Assembly (NCBI GenBank): GCA_026874595.1
Contig: CM049315.1
Span: 73,081,416-73,145,415, forward strand
Length of the DNA: 64,000 nucleotides
Direction of reading: 5' to 3'
Origin: Sipunculus nudus
Lineage: Eukaryota; Annelida; Sipuncula; Golfingiida; Sipunculidae
Shown one piece after another: positions 35,834 to 48,072 of the stretch (its first letter is position 1; each line of letters begins with the position of its first letter). Under the pieces are notes generated by a model. It searched no databases and was not told the DNA's origin. It saw nothing but the letters and a program-made list of their open reading frames with translations. A program made the translations under genes and the position numbers.

Positions 35834-35942
35834 CTGCTGCGAAGCCATATGTAGTAAGAATGATGTACATGGACTTGAGTGTTCTACAGGCTGGCACCAG
35901 AACGAGGCAGACACCGGTTAAACCAACATTAAGCGTTTGCAG
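35834..35942 (-). CDS. Exon of MFS / monocarboxylate-transporter-like protein (possible pseudogene)
   Basis: The minus strand reads QTLNVGLTGVCLVLVPACRT, then a second hydrophobic run YIILTTYGFAAG, and ends at a perfect donor (G|GTGAGT, exon end 35834). Two short hydrophobic spans joined by a polar 'CRT' turn and a closing 'YGF..G' are typical of SLC16-type transporters of the major facilitator superfamily. The upstream side shows no AG acceptor within 40 bases, and the frame meets TAA just beyond. The exon may have lost its acceptor, or this may be a relic. No other transporter exon was found nearby. Confidence 0.4.
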
Positions 35943-36299
35943 ACATGTTTAAATTAACAAAAGGAAGGAAATAGCAGTATGTTTTTTATATTATTGTGTT
36001 ATGTTACATTTGCATAGTCACATTTTACCTCTCTGACCTTTGACCCTATAACAATACAAGTAATGCATTTTTTGTTAAACTGAAAACAAGTTGTAACATA
36101 AAAAAAATGATTTACTATGTTTTATGGTGCAAACCTTTTTTAAATGTTCATAAGTATTAAATCTTAAGATATTTTAGATAACTTTTTTATAAAATGTATA
36201 CATTACTATATTATATTTCATATATCAAAATTAAAAAGGAAACACACACGCAATGAATAAGTTATTTGGTTTATATGAATATCCGGTTAAAATGAAATC

Positions 36300-36300
<1 letters not shown>

Positions 36301-36350
<50 letters not shown>
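36301..36350. repeat. (TA)n microsatellite
   Basis: Uninterrupted TA array. Confidence 0.95.
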
Positions 36351-36351
<1 letters not shown>

Positions 36352-36850
36352 ACAATAGAGATTCTTCTGGTGGAGATCTTAAATTTATGAATAAAGGCAT
36401 ATACTTTTCAAGAGTGATAGCTTGTTATATAATAAAGTTCCCTTACCGATAATTTAAAACAAAATAAACCGGTAATGTAGTAACACTGTAACAATGTAGC
36501 GAACATACATAATCGTTTGAGATCCATTATCCAAAATGCAACCCATCTAAACGATTGTTGAAGACTTATTATATACTTTATCTCCAGGTAGTTCTTTGAT
36601 AAGTTTCTTGCATACCTGAAATAATAGAAATACATTCTATGGATAACGTACTTTGTTGTATACTTGTACTAGTGTTCTATGCCGCAAAGCAAACCATTCA
36701 ACCAAAAAAGATTTCACAATACGGATCGTCTGCATAATTAACAATATAACATTTTAACTAGTAACCCATGGGTATCGACGCTCAGCTGAATTGGTTTTTT
36801 TACTGGTCTTTTAATTGGATATACAAATACTTTTATATAAAACAAAAACA

Positions 36851-37492
36851 GGGGCCTGGTTCCAATAAGCAGAAATGGCCATATTCACCCAGTGTGAGCC
36901 GATACTTTTTCGGACTCACAGGGGACCTAAAATATGTGGTATTGGTACCAAACATTAATTTTCGTGCTCGAACAAGTAAGAAATATCTGGATATACCTAA
37001 AAAAATATTATGGTCAGGTTTGGGTATATGTAGGTTAGAGGGACCTTTTTCAAGGTCGGCCCATTTTGTGGCGTCAAGAGTGAGCAGACATTAAATATTG
37101 TAGGGCAGCAGAGAATGTTAGGCATTAAATGTATGAGGGAAAATATATTGGTTCCAGATGGGGGAGACAGGAGACTTTTTTTTCTGAGAGGTAGTCATAA
37201 TTTTGTGATGTTTGAGGAGATTGAATGTGTCAGTGCTGGTGGTGTTGGCATCGCTCGGCAGGTGGCGACATCTGTGGTGCACTATAGTAAACTTCAGAAG
37301 CTGGTCTCTAGCGAAAAAACGAGATACGGAACCACCTGTTTTTCTGGAATAAAATAAAATTTCAGGTGTTGATCTTGAGTTTGATGTATAACGTGATGCC
37401 AAACACTCGATAGGAAAAAACTTTTCCAGTGCACCCAACATGAGCACCTTTTATGATAATATATAGGGCTTGGAAATACGTCCCTCTAACCT
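36851..37492. repeat. Direct duplication, copy 1
   Basis: 642 bp running from 'ggggcctggttcca' to 'gtccctctaacct'. It repeats at 37877-38554 with an offset of 1026 bp at the start, high similarity and only small indels. The 80-residue open frame at 37115-37357 is only partly kept in copy 2, so coding selection is not supported. Confidence 0.9.
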
Positions 37493-37876
37493 GTAGGTGA
37501 ATCTTGGGAAAGGCAGATGTCTCTTTATACCTCGGGAGAAAAAACACAACAGACAGTAAGTAAAACCGAAACTTCTGAACAAACTTTACTTTTATGTCAG
37601 TATGAAATATACTGAATATGTTGAAATAACTTTTTTTCCCAAAACTTTTCAAAATACAAGAATTTTAATCACGGGTACCCCTATTATCGCTAGAATGAAC
37701 ACCTGACTCAACAAGCCCCCCCCCCCCCACTTTTTATCCCATCCCTCCCCGCCATTCTAAGCCCCCCCCCCCTTAAAAAGTGCCCCCCCCCCCCTTTCAA
37801 ATAAAATCATATCTTACTTGAATTAATAAAACAAAGCCAGTAGTATGTGTAAAACTTTAATATAATACAATAGCAG
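37493..37876. other. Spacer with poly-C tracts between the duplicate copies
   Basis: Three poly-C runs lie between about 37716 and 37795. No gene seen. Confidence 0.7.
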
Positions 37877-38554
37877 AGGGCCTGGTTCCATGATGCAGAA
37901 ATGGCCATATTCACCCGGTGTGGGCCGATACTTTTTCGGACTCACAGGGGACCTAAAATATTTGGTATTGGTCCCGAACATTTTTTTGGTGCTCGAACAA
38001 GTAAGACCTATCTGGATATACCTAAAAAAATAATTATGGTCAGGTTGGGGTATATGTAGGTCAGAGGGACCTATTTCCAGGACCGTTCAAGGTCGGCCCA
38101 TTTTGTGGGTGGCGTCAAGAATGAGCAGGCATTGAATATTGTAGGGCAGCAGAGAATGTTCGGCATTAAATGTATGAGGGAAAACATATTGGTTCCAGAT
38201 GGGGGGGGGGGGGGGGGGGGGACAGAAGACTTTCATTATTTTTTTCTCAGAGGTAGTGATAATTTTTTGTGTTGTTTGAGGAGATTGAATGTGTCAGTGC
38301 TGGTGGTGTTGGCATAGCTCGGCAGGTGGCGACATCTGTGGTGCACTATAGTAAACTTCAGAAGCTGGTCTCTAGCGAAAAAACGAGATACGGAACCACC
38401 TGTTTTTCTGGAATAAAATAAAATTTCAGGTGTTGATCTTGAGTTTGATGTATAACATGATGCCAAACACTCGATAGAAAAATCTTTTCCAGTGCACCCA
38501 ACATGTGACCTTATATGATAATAAATAGGGCTTGGAAATACGTCCCTCTAACCT
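37877..38554. repeat. Direct duplication, copy 2
   Basis: 678 bp, matching copy 1 from end to end. The main difference is expansion of 'gatgggggag' to a poly-G tract of about 20 bases at 38201-38221. Confidence 0.9.
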
Positions 38555-38790
38555 TAAAAGCCCGATCGAGTTAGCAAGACAAGCTGTGACACTGAAATGT
38601 ACAAGCCTCAAAGAGTGATGTCAATTTCAATGTCCTTGATGACCTGTGTTCACAGATCGTTCATATGAACCAAGTGACACAACCTACACCACGCCAGCGT
38701 TGGTTTCCTTTATAATTGGCCTTCCACAGTGTCACCTTAACCCATTGAACTGGCTGGTCTCAGGTCAGCTGTCACACAAGCAGTGGGTAA

Positions 38791-39051
38791 AGGCAGGAAT
38801 GGAAGGCTATTTGTGAAATCTCAACCAAGCTAAAAAAGGCAATTCAAAATTTATCAAGTAAGATTGTAAATATATCTTCCGAAAATCAGCAGCTCACGTC
38901 CAGACTGGAACATCCGGAGAGGCTAGCCAGTGCCGCACAGAAACGGAAAACGATCTTTTTACAGATGTATAATGAAAAAATTGGTGCACTGGAATCAAAG
39001 TGTGATAAAAAGATGAATGAGCTGAGCAGTATCAAGGAAAAGATCACGTGA
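38791..39051 (+). pseudogene. Coiled-coil fragment, perhaps retrotransposon ORF1-like
   Basis: A stop-free run without start codon reads ISTKLKKAIQNLSSKIVNIS, then ENQQLTSRLEHPERL, YNEKIGALESKCDKKMNELS and a stop. The charged heptad-like pattern predicts a coiled coil. After the stop, similar lysine/glutamate-rich text continues in shifted frames to about 39230. This pattern is common in non-LTR retrotransposon ORF1 proteins, but also in many others. No RNA-binding or zinc motif was seen. Confidence 0.35.
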
Positions 39052-39466
39052 CTGTGTCAAACGAATTAATTTCAGAGAACAGACAACGGGAAACGAATTT
39101 TATAGATATGTGCTGAGAAAGTAGAAGAGAAACTGGGAAATATGACGGAACGTTTCTGAAAACAAAGCTGCTTAATTCGGAAATAAAAGTTACTAAACAG
39201 AAATTTCTTGACGTGATGAAAGAAAGTGAGATGACAGCAGGTAAAAACTAAGGCTTGTGTCGAACCATCATCAACAGTCAACGACTGTTTCAGCTTGGGC
39301 GCACTAATATGCAAACAAAAGTAAAATCAACGTATGCTTCAACACTACGAGGGACGCCAGATGCGACCAGAGATGAACAAACCGCTAATCGGTTGTATCT
39401 TCTGGTGTGGAGGTAGGTAGTGAGAAGGAACAACTGACGCCAGTTGTTCACAACCATACTGACCCT

Positions 39467-40072
39467 GTTACGACCCATAATGTAATAACCGGCCCATAAT
39501 GTAGCAACGTCCCATATTGTAATACAAACGAGCCATAATGTAATTACGGCCCATAATATAATAAAAACTACCCATATTGTATTTACCATACCCTGCCAAT
39601 ATTGTAATACAATCGCAGGTGGGTAAAACGGCCCATATTGTAATAAAATCGCAGGTGGGTAAAACGGCCCATATTGTAATAAAATCGCAGGTGGGTAAAA
39701 CGTCAAATAATTTTAAAATTCAAAATTCATGCAAATTGACGAATGTGTAGGTGAACATACAAGTATATCTAACTATTTGTTTAAAGCGGTGACCAAGCTT
39801 ATATGAGCAAAATTTGCCATGATTCATGTTATCCTTTTGTTGAATCAGTGTTTAAATTGGATGATAAATTATTTAAACGGATTAGACAGGATATTTTTTT
39901 AAAATGAATATATATATATATTCTTTTTGTTATTACATTATGGGCCGTTATAACAGTATGGGCTAGTTTTATTACAATGTGGGCAGGGTATGATTATTAC
40001 ATCATGGGTCATTTTCATTACAATATGGGCCGTTATTACATTATGGACCGTTATTACATTAAGGGTCGTAAC
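39467..40072. mobile_element. Foldback (long inverted repeat) element
   Basis: The left arm starts GTTACGACCCATAATGTAATAA and the right arm ends in its inverse (...TTAAGGGTCGTAAC). The arms match imperfectly over about 150 bp, with alternating 'CCCATAATGTAATAACGG' words. The inner left side carries three tandem copies of a 36-bp unit (CGCAGGTGGGTAAAACGGCCCATATTG..., 39612-39700). The long open frame on the minus strand (39290-39706) is a translation of this repeat and not a gene. Confidence 0.85.
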
Positions 40073-41767
40073 AAATGTAACAGTTGGTTACAATAAAATA
40101 CCTATAATTGCGGATAACAATGCTGAAACAAATTCTGGTAACAAACCAGATAAACAGACACCTCATTCCGAAGCTGTGACGGTAAAAACCACAAAGTAAT
40201 GACAACAGCCCTTTTCACTGAGTGCATACAGGCGCATCACGGGACCTGACATAAACAAATCTTACCTTGTAGGTTTCAGAGTCACAGCTGGCTTTGATAA
40301 GTTAGGTCATATAGTGCGGGCGCACCTGTGTTAATTTTACTTCACTTAATTATTCGCTCAAACTACACTTGTCTCTATGAGACATCACGTAGGATGTGAT
40401 TTAACTGTCTACGAAATACCACTGCACGACTTGTCTATATTTTTTCACTTACCCAGAAATCTTTTTTTTTTTTACCCAGAAATCTTTGATTTGCTAAATT
40501 TTCCTACAAACGCTACGATTTGCTGCGGTTAACTACAACATTAAATTGTCGTTTTTTGCTGTCACACTGTTTCTTCAGGAGCATGTTTTCTTGTCGTGAA
40601 CATGTTCCTGTTCATAAAGTCAGGGAGACTGACCCCCATCTGACCTAGCTGTGACATTGCGTATGATCACGATTTATTTTTTGCACAAAATGGTAGTCGA
40701 GGATCCAGTTTTATAATAATACTGAAGCCACTTTGGCATTCATTGGGAAAATCTTTAGAATTTTCTTTTTTTTTTCAATAAAAAAAAAAAATTATAACAT
40801 ATTTTCGTGATAATAAAAAGCCAGTTTACAGAATATGTATATACAAATTATCCCTGGTATTTTAAGACGCATTCTTAGTGTAGTTATTTCACCTGAATCG
40901 TCATCTTAATTGCCACGCCTCGGATAAACACGTTTTGGTCTTGCACTTTCAGGCATGATGCCTAGTGTGTCCTAAGTGGGTCATTTTCCATGTGTTCACC
41001 AAAATCCTGAACCATTGAACGATATTTTCCAAGGGGCGATGGTAGATCCTGTTATCAAAACACATTCAAGTGTTGTAGTACACTGGTTTATCACCAGGGG
41101 CCAGCACTAACTATATAATGCTGGAAACATGATAATTTATGAAAATGCGCTGACAAATAAATATATATATAAACTGGGTTTTTGGATTATTTAAAATGAA
41201 TTAATCACTAAATAAAGATATACTTAAACAAAGTGTATATCTGTTATACAATTCTGGTCTGAATGAGGTGAAGTCAAAACTGATCCTTCCAATTAGTCCT
41301 GAACAAGTTTGTTGATACGATGTCTTTTTCTGGACACATACATTATACAAATAAAGATGAAATTAATTAACTTCTTACTTCACATCGTGGGTTCAACAAA
41401 TGAAATATCAGAGCAAATATAAATAATTAAAAACTGATTCATGGAGAGGTCCTTTAATAGTCGTCTTTCTCACAAATTTCAATAATTACAGCAGATGGCT
41501 CGAAACATGAAATAGCTTATTTGGATAACCTTATTGGGGGAAAGCCGTAATTTTTACATAAATTTCGGTCACACACATATATGGCACTTTGTGAAGCTCA
41601 CCTAAAAAAAGACGGAGGTCTCATGCTGAATGGCGGCAGCATTATACTTATTATATTGCCTAAACAAATATAGCGGTAATACATGACACAATGTATATCA
41701 ACTGATTCCCGATTGGGATGTGGTCTGGACCAATCGCCGACTGGTCAAGATCGGGATCTGGGCCTTG

Positions 41768-41836
<69 letters not shown>

Positions 41837-42757
41837 TACACGTTTATTCTTCCTTCATAGAAATTCTAAAAATATATTCGGAATAATACTTATTTATAAT
41901 GGCATAGCTAAACAATAATGAGATTGATGTACCGGTACATTAGCGAATAGCCCAACATGAAAGTTATTGCAGTCTACCAAATTTCTCATTTATTAGCAGT
42001 TATATATTTGCATTAACTGTACATACAGATCTTTAACTTCTTTATCAGAATGTTTATATATAGGTATATGTGTCTTTTATTTCAGCAATAATTGGATATC
42101 CGCCCTCCAGACTTGTTCACCACATTATTCATAATCGTATGGCAATACCTATGGACTGCCTGGAGAATTTATTAGATTTATAGATTTATTGATAGAACAC
42201 AGCAACAATGAATTCAAAGGTACAGTACGATTATAATAACCAACCAAATATTCGCGGAAAAAAAGTATTATAGTACAACTAAAACATATCTGATATCATA
42301 ACCAAACAAGCCCTTCGTCCTTAACACCAGTTTTCACATGATCACCAAGGTACAAAACATGTAAAACTAGAAATTTGCAGGTGGCAGCTCATTTTTCCAA
42401 AATGGTTTTGTCTTCCAAAAATATCCAGATTCCAGATGGTGATCCCGGTCACCCAAAAAAAAATAATCAGTTGTTCCTTGTATTATAAACAAGCCATCCT
42501 GAAAAATTCGTCAAAATTCGTTAAGAACGTTAAGAAGAATAATGTTGCTAACAGACAAACAAACAATTAAACATAAGCCAGCAAAAAGCAGCATCATCCC
42601 CGCCGCTTTGCGTAAATAATAGAAACTTGATGTGTAATATGGTCACATTCCTTGTTTGGTGTTTGGTGACAGAAAAAGAATTTTTAAACAATATGAGTTC
42701 CTTCCGTTTGCGGTTGGCCTGTAATAAAAATGTGGATTACATCTTTGTTTTAAACAG
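40073..42757. other. Non-coding; (TA)n at 41770-41834
   Basis: An imperfect tandem 'acccagaaatcttt' lies at 40451-40490. No gene seen. Confidence 0.5.
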
Positions 42758-44073
42758 AACATCTGAGAGGATCGCACAACAAGTATGATGAGGGACAGCT
42801 GGCGAGGGCTAGAGGTATGGCCGGTTCCTTTGGCAAGAAGCTGGAAAATATGTTTATGAGAGAAGTGGGTGACACGTGTCTTTCAAAGACTCACAAGACC
42901 ATTGTCAAGATATATGCTGCGGATGTGGCCAAATTTGATCAAGGTAGATCACTTTTCTTCCTAGCTCTACTTTACCTCGTGTTCTACTGCAATAAAATTA
43001 AGAAAACTTGTCACCATTGGCAGAGGAGGATGGATATTGATCGTATAATGACAGAGGCACTGTGTACATGATTCAAAGTCTGATGGGCAGACCCTCTTAT
43101 GCATATATTACACCAAAGAACAACATTTATTGTGATGTGAATAATGCAGAATCGACAGCGACCTAAACGCATTTTTATTGAGATGGTTTAGAGAAAGATT
43201 TTATTCACAACATTTAATTTTTTTTAATAAACGTAAATTTATAGGTTCCACTGAGCTCTTTTACTTGTCCCAATAATTACAGAAATAATAAAGATATCCC
43301 CTACATCCACAGAGCTTGAACTTAGGTTCAACGGTGTCCCAACGTTTCGTGCCCATGCCATTTTGATCCCAAAGCCAATTGAGGTTAGCCAATTACCGTT
43401 TTGGTCCTGCGTAATCGCCATTTCGGTCCCGGCGAATGCATGGTGTTTGCCAAATCGTTCCCACTTCGTGGAGACGACAGCGATGTTATATGCAAGTTGT
43501 AGCTCATAGCTGTGCAGACCATAACTTATAATCTAGCACAAATACACCTATGTGATAATACGAAATCCTATCTTATGGTCGGAGCGGGAACACAATGGGA
43601 GAACAGTTCGAACAATTAATTAATATGAGTAGATCCCACCCTGCCTTGCGAGAATGCTTTTTCACAGACGAGCCAGCGTTACGGAAACTCCTCTGTAAAA
43701 CTGCTGACCTCGACCGGTCTCTTTAATTTGCCGCGACAAATCCCTTGTTTTTATGCGCAAGGTGTCAAGTAAGTAAGATATATGGATGTTTATTCAGACC
43801 GGCTATGTATTCAGACGCGCTATCGAGACGCTTTCACTTATATTATCACCCACGTTGCAAGGTTCCCATCGGGAGTGGTTTCTTCAAACTTTATTTAAGA
43901 TAAACTGGATATATAAGGCCGCATGTGTCAGAATTCAGAAATACGTCAAGATTTTCAAATGTAAGTTTCATTTAATAAGCGCGGTCATAAAAAGGAAATC
44001 TGCGATAACATATATGCCTTTCAAGATACACCATGCAAAAACAACCTCAAATGAGGTTGTGTCTGCTTCAAGG

Positions 44074-44117
<44 letters not shown>

Positions 44118-44731
44118 CGATATATCTTTCACAAGTCAGAGTTTGTTTAATTTTGGTCTTACAATGTTATATAAGCCTACAGTGTTATTATGTCAACTAA
44201 CAAGACATTTGTGTCATATCATGTGAGACCTAAAAAATACTTTGTAAACGTTCATACAGTGGGTTTCCTCTGATAAAATGGGATACATTTCAGCCTGCTG
44301 AATGACACATTGCCAAGAAAGGACTATATCAAATCATACTTTGGATGTGATGTCATGTGAGATTCAAGAATGAACTCCTCAGTTTAATGTTTAGTGATTG
44401 CCAAGACGTGGTTCACTTGTCAGAAATGTATCATATAGTTCATAATGTTTGATTATTTGAATGGACCTATATAGAACAAAGCCTTAAATAGCTGAAAAAG
44501 TTAAATTAATGCAGCAGAGAAAAGCACTTTTGATTTTAAAAATTCACTCAGCGTATTTGCTAGAGTAAGAAATAGACTTAAATGGACATATAGAAACAGC
44601 TAAATACAGTTGTGTTTATACACTCATTTGCCCTTTTTGCAGAATACAGCAAACAGGAGCTCTTCAAAGAAGTCGCAGGTCGAGTTAGCTTTCCTGCATT
44701 TGTGCACACATATGGAGCTTATGACACCTAA
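42758..44731 (+). CDS. Two joined exons of unrecognised protein, C-terminal part
   Basis: Exon 42758-42943 (acceptor gttttaaacag, donor G|GTAGAT) reads HLRGSHNKYDEGQLARARGM, then GKKLENMFMREVGDTCLSK and HKTIVKIYAADVAKFDQ. It joins in phase to 44643 (acceptor ccctttttgcag): EYSKQELFKEVAGRVSFPAF, VHTYGAYDT, then TAA at 44729. After the TAA the same frame continues in coding-like fashion (IFERLQSYSEDLDADTLGFK) up to a donor-like GTAAAA at 44792, so the TAA may be a recent nonsense change. The 'vsFpaFV' and 'ErLqsysEDld' stretches faintly recall the C-terminal part of Golgi carbohydrate sulfotransferases, but no PAPS-binding motif is present in these exons and I do not assert that family. Upstream exons were not found. 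Confidence 0.5.
44075..44115. repeat. (TA)n microsatellite
   Basis: A TA array in the intron of the two-exon gene above. Confidence 0.95.
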
Positions 44732-45314
44732 ATATTTGAACGACTTCAGTCATACTCCGAGGATCTTGATGCAGACACACTGGGATTTAAAGTAAAAAAA
44801 TAATTAAATTATACATGAAAACCCTTTAAGCAGTAAAACCTATACAGATTCTTTAGTAACTGCAATAGTATAGTTTACACGTTTTTCCAATAAAATCAAC
44901 CTTCTTTACAGCTCAATCAGATATCTCTTACCCTGCTTCAAGTTGCATATCCATTTTAATTGCATATCCTCAAGAATCTTTGTGATACCTCAGATATCAG
45001 TAATTATTGCAACTAAGCTCTAGCATGGTACAATCATCCTTTTATTTCATTAGTAATATTTTCATTTTACTGTTATTACCAGTATTCTTGGTGATACCTC
45101 AAATCATATAGTTACTGGTACATAAATGCAGCAAGGCCCAGTATTTTCATTTAATTAGTATTTCAGGTTTTCTGTATTCTTGGTCATATCTATATCTCAG
45201 TGAATGGTGGTTATTGAATGTGCCCCGGGACCCTGTCGCGGCTTTGAGGACAGCTCTCTTTCATGTGATTTCGGAAAATGAAAACAGGTCACGAGCTTAT
45301 TCCTTACACCAATC

Positions 45315-45523
45315 TTGGAGCTATATCACGGTCACAGCAACAGCACCGGCCGCGTCACAGGGACTTCGCAAGAGCAGAGAATGCATCAAGTACCAGAGTC
45401 ACTTGTGGGCTAAGTACTCGCCTAGATATGTTAGACCAAGGCTCCAAGAAGGCTACATTCATAAACCAATTACATGCAGTTATACTTTGGCGAGGTGGAT
45501 GCAGATTATCTGTAAGAAAATGT

Positions 45524-45581
<58 letters not shown>

Positions 45582-46443
45582 ACAGATGTCCCTTTTATTG
45601 TGCAGCAGTCTTACATGTGTCTGTGTAGCGCTAGCATTGTCCGTTGCCATGGATTGGAGACGGCTGAGCTGGGCCGGCCCACGTGCGTACCCTGGCGTGT
45701 ATAGACACAGCGCTCGTCTGGAAATTTCTGGGCTGTACGCGTGTCTTGTAATGTTCTTTCGACATGTGTATTATGTATTGTTGTTTTTTTTGGATTGTTC
45801 GTGAAATGGAAAGTTCTCGGCTGGAGGTGAAAAGTTATAAATAAGGGGCTGTGTTTAGAGCCGAGAGAGAAGAGAAAGAGAAATAATCCAGCGGACACGG
45901 AAGAGTGTGAGTCAGTTTTGACCTATCCGATAAATGCAGTAGTTACAGGGATTCTGAGAACTCTGAGCTTTACTTTTGACTATCTGAACTGTTTACGTGG
46001 ATTATTGGTTTTAAAGGACTTGTTGTAGCTGTGACAGTGGTGGTATCCAGGTACTGTACACTACATTTATTACACTGTGTAATTGTATTGATTTGCTGTT
46101 GTACTGTTGTCACTGTGTAATTGTATTGATTTAGTGTATTGTAATATTAGGATTGTTTTAAGAATAAATTAAATTTATTTGTTAACAAAAAAACAATGAC
46201 TTCTTTATTCATTCCCCTAGACATTTCACGCTGCCTTGGAGCTATATCACGGTCACAGCAACAGCACCGGCCGCGTCACAGGGACTTCGCAAGAGCAGAG
46301 AATGCATCAAGTACCAGAGTCACTTGTGGGCTAAGACTCGCCTAGATATGTTAGACCAAGGCTCCAAGAAGGCTACATTCATAAACCAATTACATGCAGT
46401 TATACTTTGGCGAGGTGGATGCAGATTATCTGTAAGAAAATGT

Positions 46444-46495
<52 letters not shown>

Positions 46496-47359
46496 ACAGA
46501 TGTCCCTTTCATTGTGCAGCAGTCTTACATGTGTCTGTGTAGCGCTAGCATTGTCCGTTGCCATGGATTGGAGACGGCTGAGCTGGGCCGGCCCACGTGC
46601 GTACCCTGGCGTGTATAGACACAGCGCTCGTCTGGAAATTTCTGGGCTGTACGCGTGTCTTGTAATGTTCTTTCGACATGTGTATTATGTATTGTTGGTT
46701 TTTTTTGGATTGTTCGTGAAATGGAAAGTTCTCGGCTGGAGGTGAAAAGTTATAAATAAGGGGCTGTGTTTAGAGCCGAGAGAGAAGAGAAAGAGAAATA
46801 TTCCAGCGGACACGGAAGAGTGTGAGTCAGTTTTGACCTATCCGATAAATGCAGTAGTTACAGGGATTCTGAGAACTCTGAGCTTTACTTTGGACTATCT
46901 GAACTGTTTACGTGGATTATTGGTTTTAAAGGACTTGTTGTAGCTGTGACAGTGGTGGTATCCAGGTACTGTACACTTCATTTATTACACTGTGTAATTG
47001 TATTGATTTGCTGTTGTACTGTTGTCACTGTGTAATTGTATTGATTTAGTGTATTGTAATATTAGGATTGTTTTAAGAATAAATTAAATTTATTTGTTAA
47101 CAAAAAAACACTGACTTCTTTATTCATTCCCCTAGACATTTCACGCTGCCTTGGAGCTATATCACGGTCACAGCAACAGCACCGGCCGCGTCACAGGGAC
47201 TTCGCAAGAGCAGAGAATGCATCCAGTACCAGAGTCAATTGTGGGCTAAGTACTCGCCTAGATATGCTAGACCAAAGCTCCAAGAAGGCTGCATTCATAA
47301 ACCAATTACATGCAGTTATACTTTTGCGAGGTGGATGCAGATTATCTGTAAGAAAATGT

Positions 47360-47417
<58 letters not shown>

Positions 47418-48072
47418 ACAGATGTCCCTTTTATTGTGCAGCAGTCTTACATGTGTCTGTGTAGCGCTAGCATTGTCCGTTGCCATGGATTGGAGACGGC
47501 TGAGCTGGGCCGGCCCACGTGCGTACCCTGGCGTGTATAGACACAGCGCTCGTCTGGAAATTTCTGGGCTGTACGCGTGTCTTGTAATGTTCTTTCAACA
47601 TGTGTATTATGTATTGATGGGTTCTTTGGGATTGTTCGTGAAATGGAAAGTTCTCGGCTGGAGGTGAAAAGTTATAAATAAGGGGCTGTGTTTAGAGCCG
47701 AGAGAGAAGAGAAAAAGAAATATTCCAGCGGACACGGAAGAGTGTGAGTAAGTTTTGACCTATCCGATAAGTGCAGTAGTTACAGGGATTCTGAGAACTC
47801 TGAGCTTTACTTTGGACTATCTGAACTGTTTACGTGGATTATTGGTTTTAAAGGACTTGTTGTCGCTGTGACAGTGGTGGTATCCAGGTACTTTACACTT
47901 CATTTATTACACTGTGTAATTGTATTGATTTGCTGTTGTACTGTTGTCACTGTGTTATTGTATTGATTTAGTGTATTGTAATATTAGGATTGTTTTAAGA
48001 ATAAATTAAATTTATTTGTTAACAAAAAAACACTGACTTCTTTATTCATTCCCCTAGACATTTCACGCTGCC
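45315..48072 (+). mobile_element. Three-unit head-to-tail array of LTR-like/TRIM-like element
   Basis: Units start at 'TTGGAGCTATATCACGG' (45315, 46236, 47151) and are 921, 915 and 922 bp long, nearly identical apart from the TA count. Each has an internal segment of about 260 bp, a (TA)n array, then from TGTTACAGATG (45578, 46492, 47414) an LTR-like part of about 658 bp. That part holds a TATA box (GTTATAAATAAGGGG), a poly(A) signal region (AGAATAAATTAAA) and a shared end (CATTTCACGCTGCC). The last unit alone continues 'TAGTGTTACAGAATCTG', as does the related copy at 59.8 kb. This fits alternating LTR and internal segments left by recombination of a small non-autonomous LTR element. No gag or pol domain was found. 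A satellite-like origin by unequal crossing-over cannot be excluded. Confidence 0.7.
45578..46235 (+). repeat. LTR-like segment 1
   Basis: It begins TGTTACAG after (TA)n. It carries a 51-codon frame from 'gttgccATGG' that is nearly identical in all three units, then the TATA box near 45835 and the AATAAA-type signal near 46163. Equivalent segments are 46492-47150 and 47414-48072. Confidence 0.65.

Noticed and set aside
39290-39706. 138-residue minus-strand open frame with PFYPPAILLQYG repeats
   Set aside because: It translates the left arm and 36-bp tandem units of a foldback element; the inverted arm shows the same words, so the openness is structural.
45214-45804. 196-residue plus-strand frame beginning MNVPRDPVAALRT
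   Set aside because: It runs from non-repeated DNA through the TA array into the LTR-like segment and matches no domain. Part of it is kept only because the units are recent duplicates.
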